From contig NZIN01000045.1 in assembly GCA_002689905.1 (NCBI GenBank), positions 1 through 12,197 of the forward strand: a stretch of 12,197 nucleotides of DNA. Reading direction: 5' to 3'. The notes below the pieces were generated by a model. That model worked only from the letters and a program-made list of their open reading frames with translations. It searched no databases and was not told the origin of the DNA. The translations under genes and the position numbers were made by a program. This document shows, piece by piece, positions 1 to 6,092 of the stretch (its first letter is position 1; each line of letters begins with the position of its first letter). This stretch comes from Rickettsiales bacterium (GTDB taxonomy: Bacteria; Pseudomonadota; Alphaproteobacteria; TMED109).

Positions 1-90
1 GCACAAAAACAAGTCATAGCTGTAGCTAGACAACTTGCTGATGAAGGGCAAATAGTGCTATCAGGTAGGGGTGGAGATGAGTACTTATAA
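1..90 (+). CDS. fliG: Flagellar motor switch protein FliG, C-terminal end (partial)
   Basis: Only the last 29 codons are present; the gene enters from the left edge and stops at 88-90. The visible peptide includes QVIAVARQLADEGQIVL followed by a Gly-rich GRGGDEYL tail. It matches the extreme C-terminus of FliG, where E. coli has a segment like ILLIVRRLAETGEMVIG ending in GSGEDTYV. FliG is the rotor component of the flagellar C-ring that interacts with the MotA stator and transmits torque. Its C-terminal domain carries the torque-generating helix, which lies outside this window. The stop codon lies inside the next gene (14 bp overlap), so the two are probably cotranscribed and translationally coupled. 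The assignment rests on a short peptide, but the pattern is characteristic and the spacing to the stop fits FliG. Confidence 0.8.
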   Translation, partial: AQKQVIAVARQLADEGQIVLSGRGGDEYL

Positions 91-382
91 TTTGAATAGC
101 AAAGTACTAATTAAAATATTTTTTCTTTTATTATTATTGTTGATATTAAACAAAGCTTGGGCTCCAGCTAGAATGCATAAAAATACTATCATATATCCTA
201 CGGGACACAAGTATGAAACTAAAGAAAAGTATGAAGTTTGTAGGCTGAGTAGAGAATTAAGAAAACCTACAGAAATTAAATGCTATTACACAAGACAGGA
301 TAAAAATGGTTCTGATTTAATTATCACAAATGATCAACCAACATTTTCTTGTCTAAAGTCAATAAAGTGTAAAAGAGAATAA
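77..382 (+). CDS. Small exported four-cysteine protein, in operon with fliG
   Basis: This is an unrecognised protein of 101 residues. I chose ATG 77 over the in-frame GTG at 71 because AGGGG (67-71) sits 5 nt before it. The N-terminus is a clear export signal: K9 and K13, a Leu/Ile/Phe-rich core at residues 11-24, then a candidate signal peptidase I site, A29-P30-A31 before R32. The AWA motif at 27-29 is an alternative site but would place Pro at +1. The mature part is about 70 residues, basic and polar, with four cysteines (55, 69, 92, 98) that could form two disulfides in the periplasm. No lipobox is visible. It overlaps the fliG end by 14 bp, which suggests coexpression with flagellar genes and perhaps a periplasmic or basal-body role; that role is inference. 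The reading frame is well supported; the function is unknown. Confidence 0.6.
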   Translation: MSTYNLNSKVLIKIFFLLLLLLILNKAWAPARMHKNTIIYPTGHKYETKEKYEVCRLSRELRKPTEIKCYYTRQDKNGSDLIITNDQPTFSCLKSIKCKRE

Positions 383-393
383 ACTTTTTTTAA

Positions 394-419
394 TTGACCA
401 AATTATTTCATAGTATTAT
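394..419 (+). promoter_or_regulatory. Possible promoter for the RRF-like gene
   Basis: TTGACC (394-399) resembles a -35 box and TATTAT (414-419) a -10 box. The spacer is only 14 bp, shorter than the usual 16-18. The -10 ends 9 nt before the ATG at 429 and no Shine-Dalgarno is visible, so transcription from here would give a nearly leaderless mRNA. Read-through from fliG is the alternative. Confidence 0.3.
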
Positions 420-428
420 TGTAATTTT

Positions 429-1085
429 ATGGCAGGTAGAGGCAAAGAGGAAGAAGGTTATTCAGTAGAAGCGCAAGAGAATATGCTTGTTGCATTAGTA
501 CAGTTTAAAGAATCTTTAATTCCTATTGGATCCGAGGAAGCAAATAAAAACGTTTTTGCTACTATTAAAATCATGATCAAGGGTGTAAGAAGAAGACTTG
601 TTGATTTGGGCAATGTAGATGCGCCTGAAGGACCTCTTAAAATACAATTAATGATATTTAATAAAGAGCATATACCTCTTATTTTGGAACAGTTAAAGGA
701 AGAGGGATTCAAGCCAAGAACAGATGCAGGATCTCAATATGTAAAAGTAGATGTTCCTGCTCCTACCAGATTACAATTAATGGACGTTGCTTCTGATGTA
801 GATAGAAGAACAAAATCGTGTATAGGAACTCTAAATAAAATAAGGAGTAATACCTCTATTAGAATAACTAAAGCAGTGGAAAATGAATTTATAGACCAAA
901 GAACGGCTGGTCTGGCCAACAAGAAAATAGAAAAAAATTTTTCTAAATATGAAAAAGACGCAGTAAAAGTAGGTATGTTAAAAAAGATCGATATTTTGGG
1001 GAAATGGTATTCTCCTGAAAATGATCAGGAAAAAGAATTATTTAATAAAATTAACAAGAAGAAAAAAGTGGAAGAGGATAGTTAA
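429..1085 (+). CDS. Divergent ribosome recycling factor-like protein
   Basis: The protein has 218 residues. By eye it aligns with ribosome recycling factor (RRF) over most of its length with few gaps. Residues 12-60 match RRF helix 1 and the start of the small domain, with FKESLIPI where E. coli RRF has FKTQISKI. Residues 69-84 (PLKIQLMIFNKEHIPL) match TLKINVFDRSM. Residues 94-123 contain RTDAGS and VDVPAPTRLQLMDV, matching NPNSAGSNIRVPLPPLTEERRKDL. Residues 124-190 are long charged helices, as in RRF helices 2 and 3. The usual RTGRA segment is replaced by GSEEA (35-38 region), and there is a Lys/Glu-rich tail of about 28 residues. RRF normally splits post-termination ribosomes with EF-G. The canonical alphaproteobacterial frr usually sits near pyrH/tsf rather than beside fliG, so this is probably a second, diverged copy. 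It overlaps the convergent gene by 4 bp. The homology is inferred from motif spacing alone. Confidence 0.6.
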   Translation: MAGRGKEEEGYSVEAQENMLVALVQFKESLIPIGSEEANKNVFATIKIMIKGVRRRLVDLGNVDAPEGPLKIQLMIFNKEHIPLILEQLKEEGFKPRTDAGSQYVKVDVPAPTRLQLMDVASDVDRRTKSCIGTLNKIRSNTSIRITKAVENEFIDQRTAGLANKKIEKNFSKYEKDAVKVGMLKKIDILGKWYSPENDQEKELFNKINKKKKVEEDS

Positions 1086-1510
1086 GTTAAGCTTTCATCA
1101 ATATTTTTTTTTATAGAAGAAAGAAGATGAAGCTGTTTCCATGTTTCTTCTGACCTTTTATTGCTATCATGTAATCTTAAAGTCAAGGTTCGAATTATTG
1201 CTTTCAGAATAGGATCTGATGATTCTACTTTATTAAAAAACAAACTCTTCTCAATTATTAATAAACGAGTATCAACTGCTGCTATAGCAGATACACTATG
1301 TTGTTTATTAAATAAACTACTAATTTCCCCAAATAACTCTCCTTCGCCAACTGTCCCAATATTATATTGATTTTCACTCAGGATCTCTACTTTTCCTGTG
1401 TAAACATAATAAGCAAATTTAGGTTTCTCGTTAACCTTATAAATTAAAGAGCCTTTTTTATAATTGACTTGTTCTAACCCAGATTCTGTAATATTTTTTA
1501 TATTATTCAT
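1082..1510 (-). CDS. Stand-alone cyclic-nucleotide-binding-fold (Crp-like sensor) protein
   Basis: The protein has 142 residues and consists almost entirely of a cNMP-binding beta-roll. Residues 14-90 carry the beta strands, the YYVYTGKVEIL segment (34-44), the phosphate-binding cassette GEGELFGEISSLF (55-67) and the closing strand TRLLIIEKSLF (81-91). Helices at about 98-140 follow. There is no C-terminal helix-turn-helix, kinase or channel domain, so it is not itself a Crp/Fnr transcription factor and would act through a partner. In CRP-type pockets an Arg follows the cassette and pairs with the cyclic phosphate. Here the aligned residue is His71 (QHSVSAIA), so nucleotide binding is uncertain. 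The gene is divergent from the rhomboid gene across 40 bp and ends tail-to-tail with the RRF-like gene. No Shine-Dalgarno is seen before ATG 1508-1510. Confidence 0.8.
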   Translation of the reverse strand: MNNIKNITESGLEQVNYKKGSLIYKVNEKPKFAYYVYTGKVEILSENQYNIGTVGEGELFGEISSLFNKQHSVSAIAAVDTRLLIIEKSLFFNKVESSDPILKAIIRTLTLRLHDSNKRSEETWKQLHLLSSIKKNIDESLT

Positions 1511-1538
1511 AAATTTATTTATTAACGCTTTATTAATA

Positions 1539-1544
1539 TATAGT
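1539..1544 (+). promoter_or_regulatory. Possible -10 box for the rhomboid gene (leaderless)
   Basis: TATAGT matches five of six consensus -10 bases and ends 6 nt before ATG 1551. The upstream -35 region is only AT-rich. There is no Shine-Dalgarno between this box and the start codon, so the transcript would begin at or next to the ATG. The 40-bp gap must also hold the promoter of the divergent cNMP-domain gene. Confidence 0.35.
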
Positions 1545-1550
1545 TTAAAA

Positions 1551-2267
1551 ATGTTTCCTTTAAAAGATGATAATCCTACTAAAACTAAACCAATAATTAC
1601 TATAGGTATTATTATTTTTTGTATTACTATATTTTTATATCAGTTCTCATTAATTGACACAAAGAATTTTGAAATTATTAATAACTTTGGTATGAAACCT
1701 AAAGATTTACTTTCTTCAAACAGTATACCTATTTATTTTACTTTATTTTCTAGTATGTTTTTACACGGGGGTTTTATGCATCTAATAGGAAATATGCTTT
1801 TTTTATGGATTTATGGAAATAATATTGAGGATGCTATGGGCCACTATAAATTCTTATTTTTTTATATTATTTGTGGTCTTGCTGCTGCCTTTCTTCAAGC
1901 TTTTGTTACTCCTAATTCTAATATACCTATGATTGGGGCTTCTGGAGCAGTATCAGGTGTTTTAAGTGCTTATTTACTATTATATCCTAGAGCTAGAGTA
2001 CATACATTAATTTTTGTTTTTTTCTTTATAACTGTTATTAGGATACCTGCTGGTATCTTAATAATTATTTGGTTAGTAATACAAATTTTCAACGCTAGTT
2101 TAGTGGATCCAAATAGTCCAGGTGTTGCTTGGTTCGCTCATATTGGTGGCTTCGTTATGGGGATATTGCTAGTGCCTTTTTTTAAAAAAAAGGATATTAG
2201 ATTTTTTGCTTCGGGTAATAAAAACTACCAAAATAATAAGAATATTAAGCTTCGTTTTAGAAAATAA
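1551..2267 (+). CDS. Rhomboid family intramembrane serine protease
   Basis: The protein has 238 residues. The frame is open from 1464, but ATG 1551 is preferred: the upstream stretch would run through the divergent gene's coding sequence, and MFPLKDDNPTKTKP gives a normal cytoplasmic N-terminus before TM1 (about residues 15-35). Rhomboid landmarks are in order. HGGFMHLIGN (72-81) is the HxxxN motif that helps form the oxyanion hole. GASGAVSG (129-136) holds the nucleophile Ser131. AHIGGFVMG (196-204) in the last core helix holds catalytic His197. About six membrane segments fit the bacterial core. The enzyme should cleave membrane helices within the bilayer of the inner membrane; its substrates are unknown. 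A basic tail (KKKDIRFF to the end) is predicted cytoplasmic. The end of the gene is 2 bp from the convergent polymerase gene. Confidence 0.93.
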   Translation: MFPLKDDNPTKTKPIITIGIIIFCITIFLYQFSLIDTKNFEIINNFGMKPKDLLSSNSIPIYFTLFSSMFLHGGFMHLIGNMLFLWIYGNNIEDAMGHYKFLFFYIICGLAAAFLQAFVTPNSNIPMIGASGAVSGVLSAYLLLYPRARVHTLIFVFFFITVIRIPAGILIIIWLVIQIFNASLVDPNSPGVAWFAHIGGFVMGILLVPFFKKKDIRFFASGNKNYQNNKNIKLRFRK

Positions 2268-2269
2268 TA

Positions 2270-3532
2270 TCATTCATAAAACTCTTTTATATCGGGGATT
2301 CTCGTAAAAGCTACTTTTGTCCCAGAAAATTGTGATATCTTTTTTGGTATGCTACCAATAGTTATGCTGTCTCGACCAAAACGAGAATTTATTAAGTCCA
2401 TAGTAGTAGACAATATATTTCTTTTTTTTGAAGTTTCTTCAAAATCATGGTTTAGATATTTTAAAAAGTTAGTTTGAAGAGACTCTAGTGGTTCTAAGTC
2501 ATATAAAACAACACTAATTTGTTTAACTTTTTTTATTTTTCTTAATATTACGATTTCATTCCATATTTGATTTGATTTTTCTAGTAAGCTAATACTATCG
2601 TTCAATCTATTAAATCTTTTTTTCCCTTCTAAATATTGGTCGCTAGTTACTTTTATATATACTTTTATTTTCTTACAGAAAAAACTTTTTCTTCTTAAGC
2701 GACTTGCAGCTTTTAATATTAGTCTATCTAGTATGTGTTTAGCATATTTAATATTTCTCCAACTAGGATGTAGAACATGACTATGTCCTATAGTGCTGAC
2801 CTTAGTTGGCATTTCTGCTATATCATTTCCGTGCAATATATTCCAGAACCTTTCGCCCTGAACACCACCCCATATTTTCCTCATATTTTTAGGAGAGAGT
2901 CTGTATAATTCATTAATATTATTAATATTAGCTAACATCAATCTTTTCTCCATTCTTCTACCTATACCAGTTAGATCAGAAAGTTTTAAATTTTTTAATT
3001 TTTGAGGTAGATTTTTTCTGTATAGTATCTTTAATCCATTAGGTTTTTTTAAGTTACTAGCGGTTTTTGCTAAGAATTTATTAACGGATATACCTATTGA
3101 ACAGCTTATATAATCTCCAATATTCTTTTTTATACCTGATTTTATCGAAATAGCTAGAGATATAGCATTTTTAGGGTCACATTCTTTTCCAATTAATTTA
3201 CATGCTACTTCGTCTATGGAGCAAATACTTTCTATAGGAATATATTTATTGATTTCATTTATGAGTTTATGATGGTAGGAGATATATTTTTCATGATTGG
3301 CCTTAATGCAAATTATGTTAGGACAAATTTTTTTGGCTTCAATAATCATAGTTCCGGTTTTTATGCCAACTTTTTTGGCTTCATAACTAGCAGCTATAGC
3401 ACAAGTATAGTCCGTTAGAGATGGGACAACGGCAATAGGTAGATTCCGAAGTGAAGGATTAGTTTGTTGTTCAATGGTAGTAAAATAACTATTAAAATCT
3501 AAATATAACCATTTAAGACTATTTTTGTTCAT
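2270..3532 (-). CDS. Y-family translesion DNA polymerase (ImpB/MucB/SamB type), SOS-controlled
   Basis: The protein has 420 residues. The palm motif LYLDFNSYF (9-17) supplies metal-binding Asp12 and the likely steric-gate Phe17. SIDEVA (105-110) supplies Asp107 and Glu108. SIGISVNKFLAKTASNLKKP follows, with a helix-hairpin-helix-like TGIGRRMEKRL and a little-finger domain. All catalytic acids are present, so this is not the inactive ImuB type. Phrases such as CAIAASYEAKKVGIKTGT and IGHSHVLHP resemble alphaproteobacterial Y-family proteins annotated ImpB/MucB/SamB rather than short classical DinB. The enzyme would copy damaged DNA with low fidelity. I recognise no clear C-terminal clamp-binding motif. 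It lies downstream of pyrD and the HAD gene but has its own promoter with a GTTC-N7-GTTC LexA box just before ATG 3530-3532. No Shine-Dalgarno is seen. Confidence 0.92.
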   Translation of the reverse strand: MNKNSLKWLYLDFNSYFTTIEQQTNPSLRNLPIAVVPSLTDYTCAIAASYEAKKVGIKTGTMIIEAKKICPNIICIKANHEKYISYHHKLINEINKYIPIESICSIDEVACKLIGKECDPKNAISLAISIKSGIKKNIGDYISCSIGISVNKFLAKTASNLKKPNGLKILYRKNLPQKLKNLKLSDLTGIGRRMEKRLMLANINNINELYRLSPKNMRKIWGGVQGERFWNILHGNDIAEMPTKVSTIGHSHVLHPSWRNIKYAKHILDRLILKAASRLRRKSFFCKKIKVYIKVTSDQYLEGKKRFNRLNDSISLLEKSNQIWNEIVILRKIKKVKQISVVLYDLEPLESLQTNFLKYLNHDFEETSKKRNILSTTMDLINSRFGRDSITIGSIPKKISQFSGTKVAFTRIPDIKEFYE

Positions 3533-3537
3533 TATAT

Positions 3538-3552
3538 GTTCACATTATGTTC
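3538..3552 (-). promoter_or_regulatory. SOS box (LexA operator), GTTC-N7-GTTC
   Basis: The + strand reads GTTC (3538-3541), seven bases ACATTAT, then GTTC (3549-3552). This is exactly the direct-repeat operator bound by LexA in alphaproteobacteria. It lies 6-20 bp upstream of the polymerase start codon and covers the -10 region, so bound LexA would block transcription initiation. I saw no second copy in the window. Confidence 0.85.
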
Positions 3553-3570
3553 CTAACTATTAAATGTCAA
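3544..3570 (-). promoter_or_regulatory. Promoter of the Y-family polymerase gene
   Basis: On the minus strand a perfect -35, TTGACA (3565-3570), is followed after 15 bp by CATAAT (3544-3549, five of six -10 bases). The -10 is embedded in the SOS box. The predicted start site near 3537 leaves only a few untranslated bases. The -35 lies between the HAD stop codon and the box, so the polymerase can be induced separately from pyrD and the HAD gene. Confidence 0.7.
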
Positions 3571-3586
3571 TAACTTTTAATGCTTT

Positions 3587-4474
3587 TTAATAAATGAATT
3601 TTTCCATGATATAGTTAGGATAAGCAGAATATTGAATACAAATCTCGTCAAGAGAGTTTTTTGAAAAGCCTTGATTTTCAGTGATATATAATTGTTTTTT
3701 GTGAATTCCATTAGTAATAAGCAGAGAAGAAAAATTATTGTTATTTGCTCCTAATATATCAGTCTCTAGTGAGTCACCAATAACTAAAACTTTTTCAGAG
3801 GTTATTTTAGAATTTATATTTTTGAAAAAATTTACACACTTTTTATAGACTTGAGAAAAAGGTTTTCCATATCTAAATACGACCCCACCATTACTCTCAT
3901 AGTAATCAGCTAAAATACCAGCACAAATTAATAACTGATCATTTTTCCGAATAACTACTTTATCAGGATTAGCACATACTAAAGGTAATTGAAGTTTAAG
4001 GCCTTCATCTAATTCATTGATATAATTGTCTAGAGTGTGCGAGAAATCTCTAGTTCCACAAACTAATATAAAAGAACTTTTATGAATAGAGGAAGTTTCT
4101 TCTATTTCCAGGTTTAGTGCAATGCCTTTATCTGTTTCTTGTCCTATGAAATAATAATTATGACCTAATAGAGATAAACTTTCTTTATCTCTTAGGCAAT
4201 TTTCACGACACACTTCACCTGATGAGATAATAGTATCATATAAATTACTAGTAATTCCAATTGAAGCCAGTTTCTCAATTACTACATGAGACCTTCTGGG
4301 TGCATTTGATAAAAGAATTATATTTTTATTTAATTCTTTCAATTTTTCTAGAGTATGTTTGGAGTATTGATAAGGTTCTATACCATCCCATAAGACACCC
4401 CATACATCAATAATAAATGCATCATAATTGTTACTTATTTCACTAAGATATTTTATAAAATTATAATTGGACAT
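3587..4474 (-). CDS. HAD-superfamily class IIA hydrolase (DxWGV subfamily)
   Basis: The protein has 295 residues and a complete HAD core. Motif I is IIDVWGVLWDG (21-31) with nucleophile Asp23. The usual second Asp of DxD is Trp25, as I recall for the TIGR01459-type subfamily common in alphaproteobacteria. Motif II is LLSNAPRRS (54-62) with Ser56. Motif III is RYGKP (201-205) with Lys204. Motif IV is GDSLETD (233-239), binding Mg2+. The region between motifs II and III is the NagD-like C2 cap (about 80-195) that determines substrate. It is probably a cytosolic phosphatase of small phosphorylated metabolites; the substrate is unknown, and missing the second Asp may lower phosphatase activity. 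It sits 7 bp after pyrD, so the two are cotranscribed. There is no Shine-Dalgarno before ATG 4472-4474, consistent with translational coupling. Confidence 0.88.
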   Translation of the reverse strand: MSNYNFIKYLSEISNNYDAFIIDVWGVLWDGIEPYQYSKHTLEKLKELNKNIILLSNAPRRSHVVIEKLASIGITSNLYDTIISSGEVCRENCLRDKESLSLLGHNYYFIGQETDKGIALNLEIEETSSIHKSSFILVCGTRDFSHTLDNYINELDEGLKLQLPLVCANPDKVVIRKNDQLLICAGILADYYESNGGVVFRYGKPFSQVYKKCVNFFKNINSKITSEKVLVIGDSLETDILGANNNNFSSLLITNGIHKKQLYITENQGFSKNSLDEICIQYSAYPNYIMEKFIY

Positions 4475-4481
4475 AAATAAT

Positions 4482-5525
4482 TTATTTTTTACCAGATAGT
4501 TTGCTGAGGTTAATCAGGTCTAAAATAATAGTTTTAACATGACTTATTCCGCTATATATCAATGAGCTATAAAGTTGAATAGCACTTGCTCCTAATTCAA
4601 TCTTTTTTAAAACACTTTCTGCACTATCAATTCCACCAACACCAATAATCTGGATTTTACCCTTTGTAAAACTTTTTAAATTTTTCAAAACCTTATTAGA
4701 TTGATTATAAAGTAGTTTTCCCGACAAACCTCCATCTTTACTTTTCAAAAAACTATTATTTACCAATTCTTTATTTACAGAAGTATTAGTAGCTATGATA
4801 GCTTGTAAGTCATATTTTATACTTAAAACAGCAATATTTTTTAAATCTTTTTCATTTAAGTCTGGAGAAATTTTTAAAGCTATAGGTACTTTCCTTTTTG
4901 ACTTTTTAAAATACATTTCTCTTTTATGGCAAATTCTTTTTAATAAAGGGCTTAATTTTGATTGTAATTGTAATGTTCTCAAGCCAGGAGTATTGGGTGA
5001 AGATATATTGATAGTAATATAATCTGCAACTGATGAAAATATATCAAAACATTTTTCATAATCTTTAATAGGTGATGAAGTATTTTTATTGCAACCTATA
5101 TTAACCCCTATTATGGGCTCAGTCCCCAAATTATGTTTTTGTCTAACTTTAGTAAGGTTTTTATATACTTTTAATGCTCCTATATTAGGAAAACCTAGTT
5201 GATTAATGACTGATTTTTTTTTTTTATACCTGAAAACTCTTGGCTTTTTATTGCCATATTGTGGTAAAGGAGTGACTGTACCTATTTCAAGAAAACTAAA
5301 GCTTTGGTTAATTAGTCCTGGTAAGGCCTCTGCATTCTTATCAAATCCTGCAGCTAAGCCAATAGGGTTAGATAAATTAAAATTAAAAAGTTTAACTCTT
5401 ATTAAATTATCTGTAACTTTCTTTTTTCTGGGCAATAAATTAAATTTTAAAAAAAATATTGCTAAACTATGAGAAAATTCTTCAGGTAATTTAAGTAATA
5501 TTTTTAAAAAAAACTTTTCTAACAT
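4482..5525 (-). CDS. pyrD: Dihydroorotate dehydrogenase (quinone), class 2
   Basis: The protein has 347 residues, close to the usual class 2 length. It oxidises dihydroorotate to orotate with FMN and passes electrons to ubiquinone at the inner membrane, the fourth step of pyrimidine synthesis. The N-terminal 40 residues form the amphipathic membrane-docking extension that distinguishes class 2. NPIGLAAGFDKN (53-64) and EIGTVTPLPQYGN (80-92) line the FMN site, and NQLGFPN (108-114) binds substrate. NISSPNTPGLR (173-183) carries the catalytic Ser (175/176, Ser176 by comparison with human DHODH). IIGVGGIDS (293-301) binds the FMN phosphate. Codons 101-104 (four Lys) are a run of 12 A, a slippage-prone tract, but the frame is intact. 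It is the first gene of pyrD-HAD. The dependence on quinone fits COQ9 in the same window. Confidence 0.96.
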   Translation of the reverse strand: MLEKFFLKILLKLPEEFSHSLAIFFLKFNLLPRKKKVTDNLIRVKLFNFNLSNPIGLAAGFDKNAEALPGLINQSFSFLEIGTVTPLPQYGNKKPRVFRYKKKKSVINQLGFPNIGALKVYKNLTKVRQKHNLGTEPIIGVNIGCNKNTSSPIKDYEKCFDIFSSVADYITINISSPNTPGLRTLQLQSKLSPLLKRICHKREMYFKKSKRKVPIALKISPDLNEKDLKNIAVLSIKYDLQAIIATNTSVNKELVNNSFLKSKDGGLSGKLLYNQSNKVLKNLKSFTKGKIQIIGVGGIDSAESVLKKIELGASAIQLYSSLIYSGISHVKTIILDLINLSKLSGKK

Positions 5526-5534
5526 AATTTATTA

Positions 5535-5540
5535 ATTATC
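5535..5540 (-). promoter_or_regulatory. Possible -10 box for pyrD
   Basis: On the minus strand GATAAT matches five of six consensus -10 bases and ends 9 nt before the pyrD ATG (5523-5525). The -35 region is AT-rich and not clear, and no Shine-Dalgarno lies between. A start near 5528 would give an almost leaderless mRNA. Confidence 0.35.
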
Positions 5541-5546
5541 ATTTAA

Positions 5547-5574
5547 TTGAATTAAATTAAAGCAAAGTTATAAT
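5547..5574 (+). promoter_or_regulatory. purEK promoter
   Basis: TTGAAT (5547-5552, four of six -35 bases), a 16-bp spacer and a perfect TATAAT -10 (5569-5574) give a sigma70-type promoter. The start site would be near 5581, leaving a leader of about 26 nt before purE. I saw no PurR-like operator or riboswitch; the leader is too short for an adenine or guanine riboswitch. Confidence 0.7.
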
Positions 5575-5596
5575 ACTAACTTAAAATATTTATTTT

Positions 5597-5601
5597 AGGA
5601 G
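5597..5601 (+). promoter_or_regulatory. Shine-Dalgarno of purE
   Basis: AGGAG lies 5 nt before ATG 5607 and fixes the purE start. It is one of the few strong ribosome binding sites in the window. Confidence 0.8.
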
Positions 5602-5606
5602 TAAAA

Positions 5607-6089
5607 ATGAAAAAAAACAAAGTTAGTATAATTATGGGTAGTAAGTCTGATTGGAAAACGATGCAATTATCAGAACAAATGTTAGGTGACTTTAAAATTA
5701 GTGTTGAAACTAAAATAGTTTCAGCACATAGAACTCCAGATAGATTATACAGATATGCAAAAAATGCGCATAAGAATAATATTAAAGTTATTATAGCTGG
5801 TGCTGGCGGAGCAGCACATCTTCCGGGTATGGTGGCTTCATTGACAACAATTCCAGTATTAGCAGTTCCAATTGAGAGTCGTTTCATGAATGGTCTTGAT
5901 AGTCTTCTTTCTATTGTACAAATGCCATATGGCATACCTACTGCGACATTTGCTGTAGGCGATGCGGGAGCAAAAAATGCAGCACTTTTTGCAATTTCAA
6001 TATTAGCTTTTAATGATAATAAGTTATTAGAAACTCTAAAAAAATGGAGACTTAGCTTAACGCAAAGTGTTAAGTTAAGCCCAAAATAG
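5607..6089 (+). CDS. purE: N5-carboxyaminoimidazole ribonucleotide mutase, class I PurE
   Basis: The protein has 160 residues. It converts N5-CAIR, made by PurK, to CAIR in the sixth step of purine synthesis. The class I signature is visible: IIMGSKSDW (8-16) binds the ribosyl phosphate, SAHRTP (39-44) carries catalytic His41, AGAGGAAHLPGM follows at about 74-85, and then NGLDSLLSIVQMP. A cotranscribed purK confirms the bacterial N5-CAIR route rather than the class II AIR carboxylase route. One detail differs from many homologues: the loop usually read as PVQSKALxG is PIESRFMNG here, a conservative Lys-to-Arg change. Its promoter and AGGAG site are clear. The gene is divergent from pyrD across 81 bp, so purine and pyrimidine genes share a control region. 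Confidence 0.96.
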   Translation: MKKNKVSIIMGSKSDWKTMQLSEQMLGDFKISVETKIVSAHRTPDRLYRYAKNAHKNNIKVIIAGAGGAAHLPGMVASLTTIPVLAVPIESRFMNGLDSLLSIVQMPYGIPTATFAVGDAGAKNAALFAISILAFNDNKLLETLKKWRLSLTQSVKLSPK

Positions 6090-6092
6090 TAT

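Noticed and set aside
71..76. GTG start at 71 for the small exported protein
   Set aside because: ATG 77 has AGGGG 5 nt upstream and gives a standard signal peptide. The GTG has only a weaker upstream match.
382..428. Intrinsic terminator at the T-run after the small exported protein gene
   Set aside because: There is a run of T at 384-391 but no GC-rich stem before it.
1464..1550. N-terminal extension of the rhomboid frame to an upstream start at 1464
   Set aside because: It would lie inside the divergent cNMP-domain gene and add an extra hydrophobic stretch. ATG 1551 gives the usual short cytoplasmic N-terminus before the first membrane segment and has a -10 box placed for it.
4795..5472. 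Two open frames on the + strand opposite pyrD
   Set aside because: They are shadows of pyrD with no ribosome binding sites and no recognisable domains.
5576..5935. Open frame on the - strand opposite purE
   Set aside because: It is antisense to a fully conserved purE and crosses its promoter, with no start signal or family resemblance.
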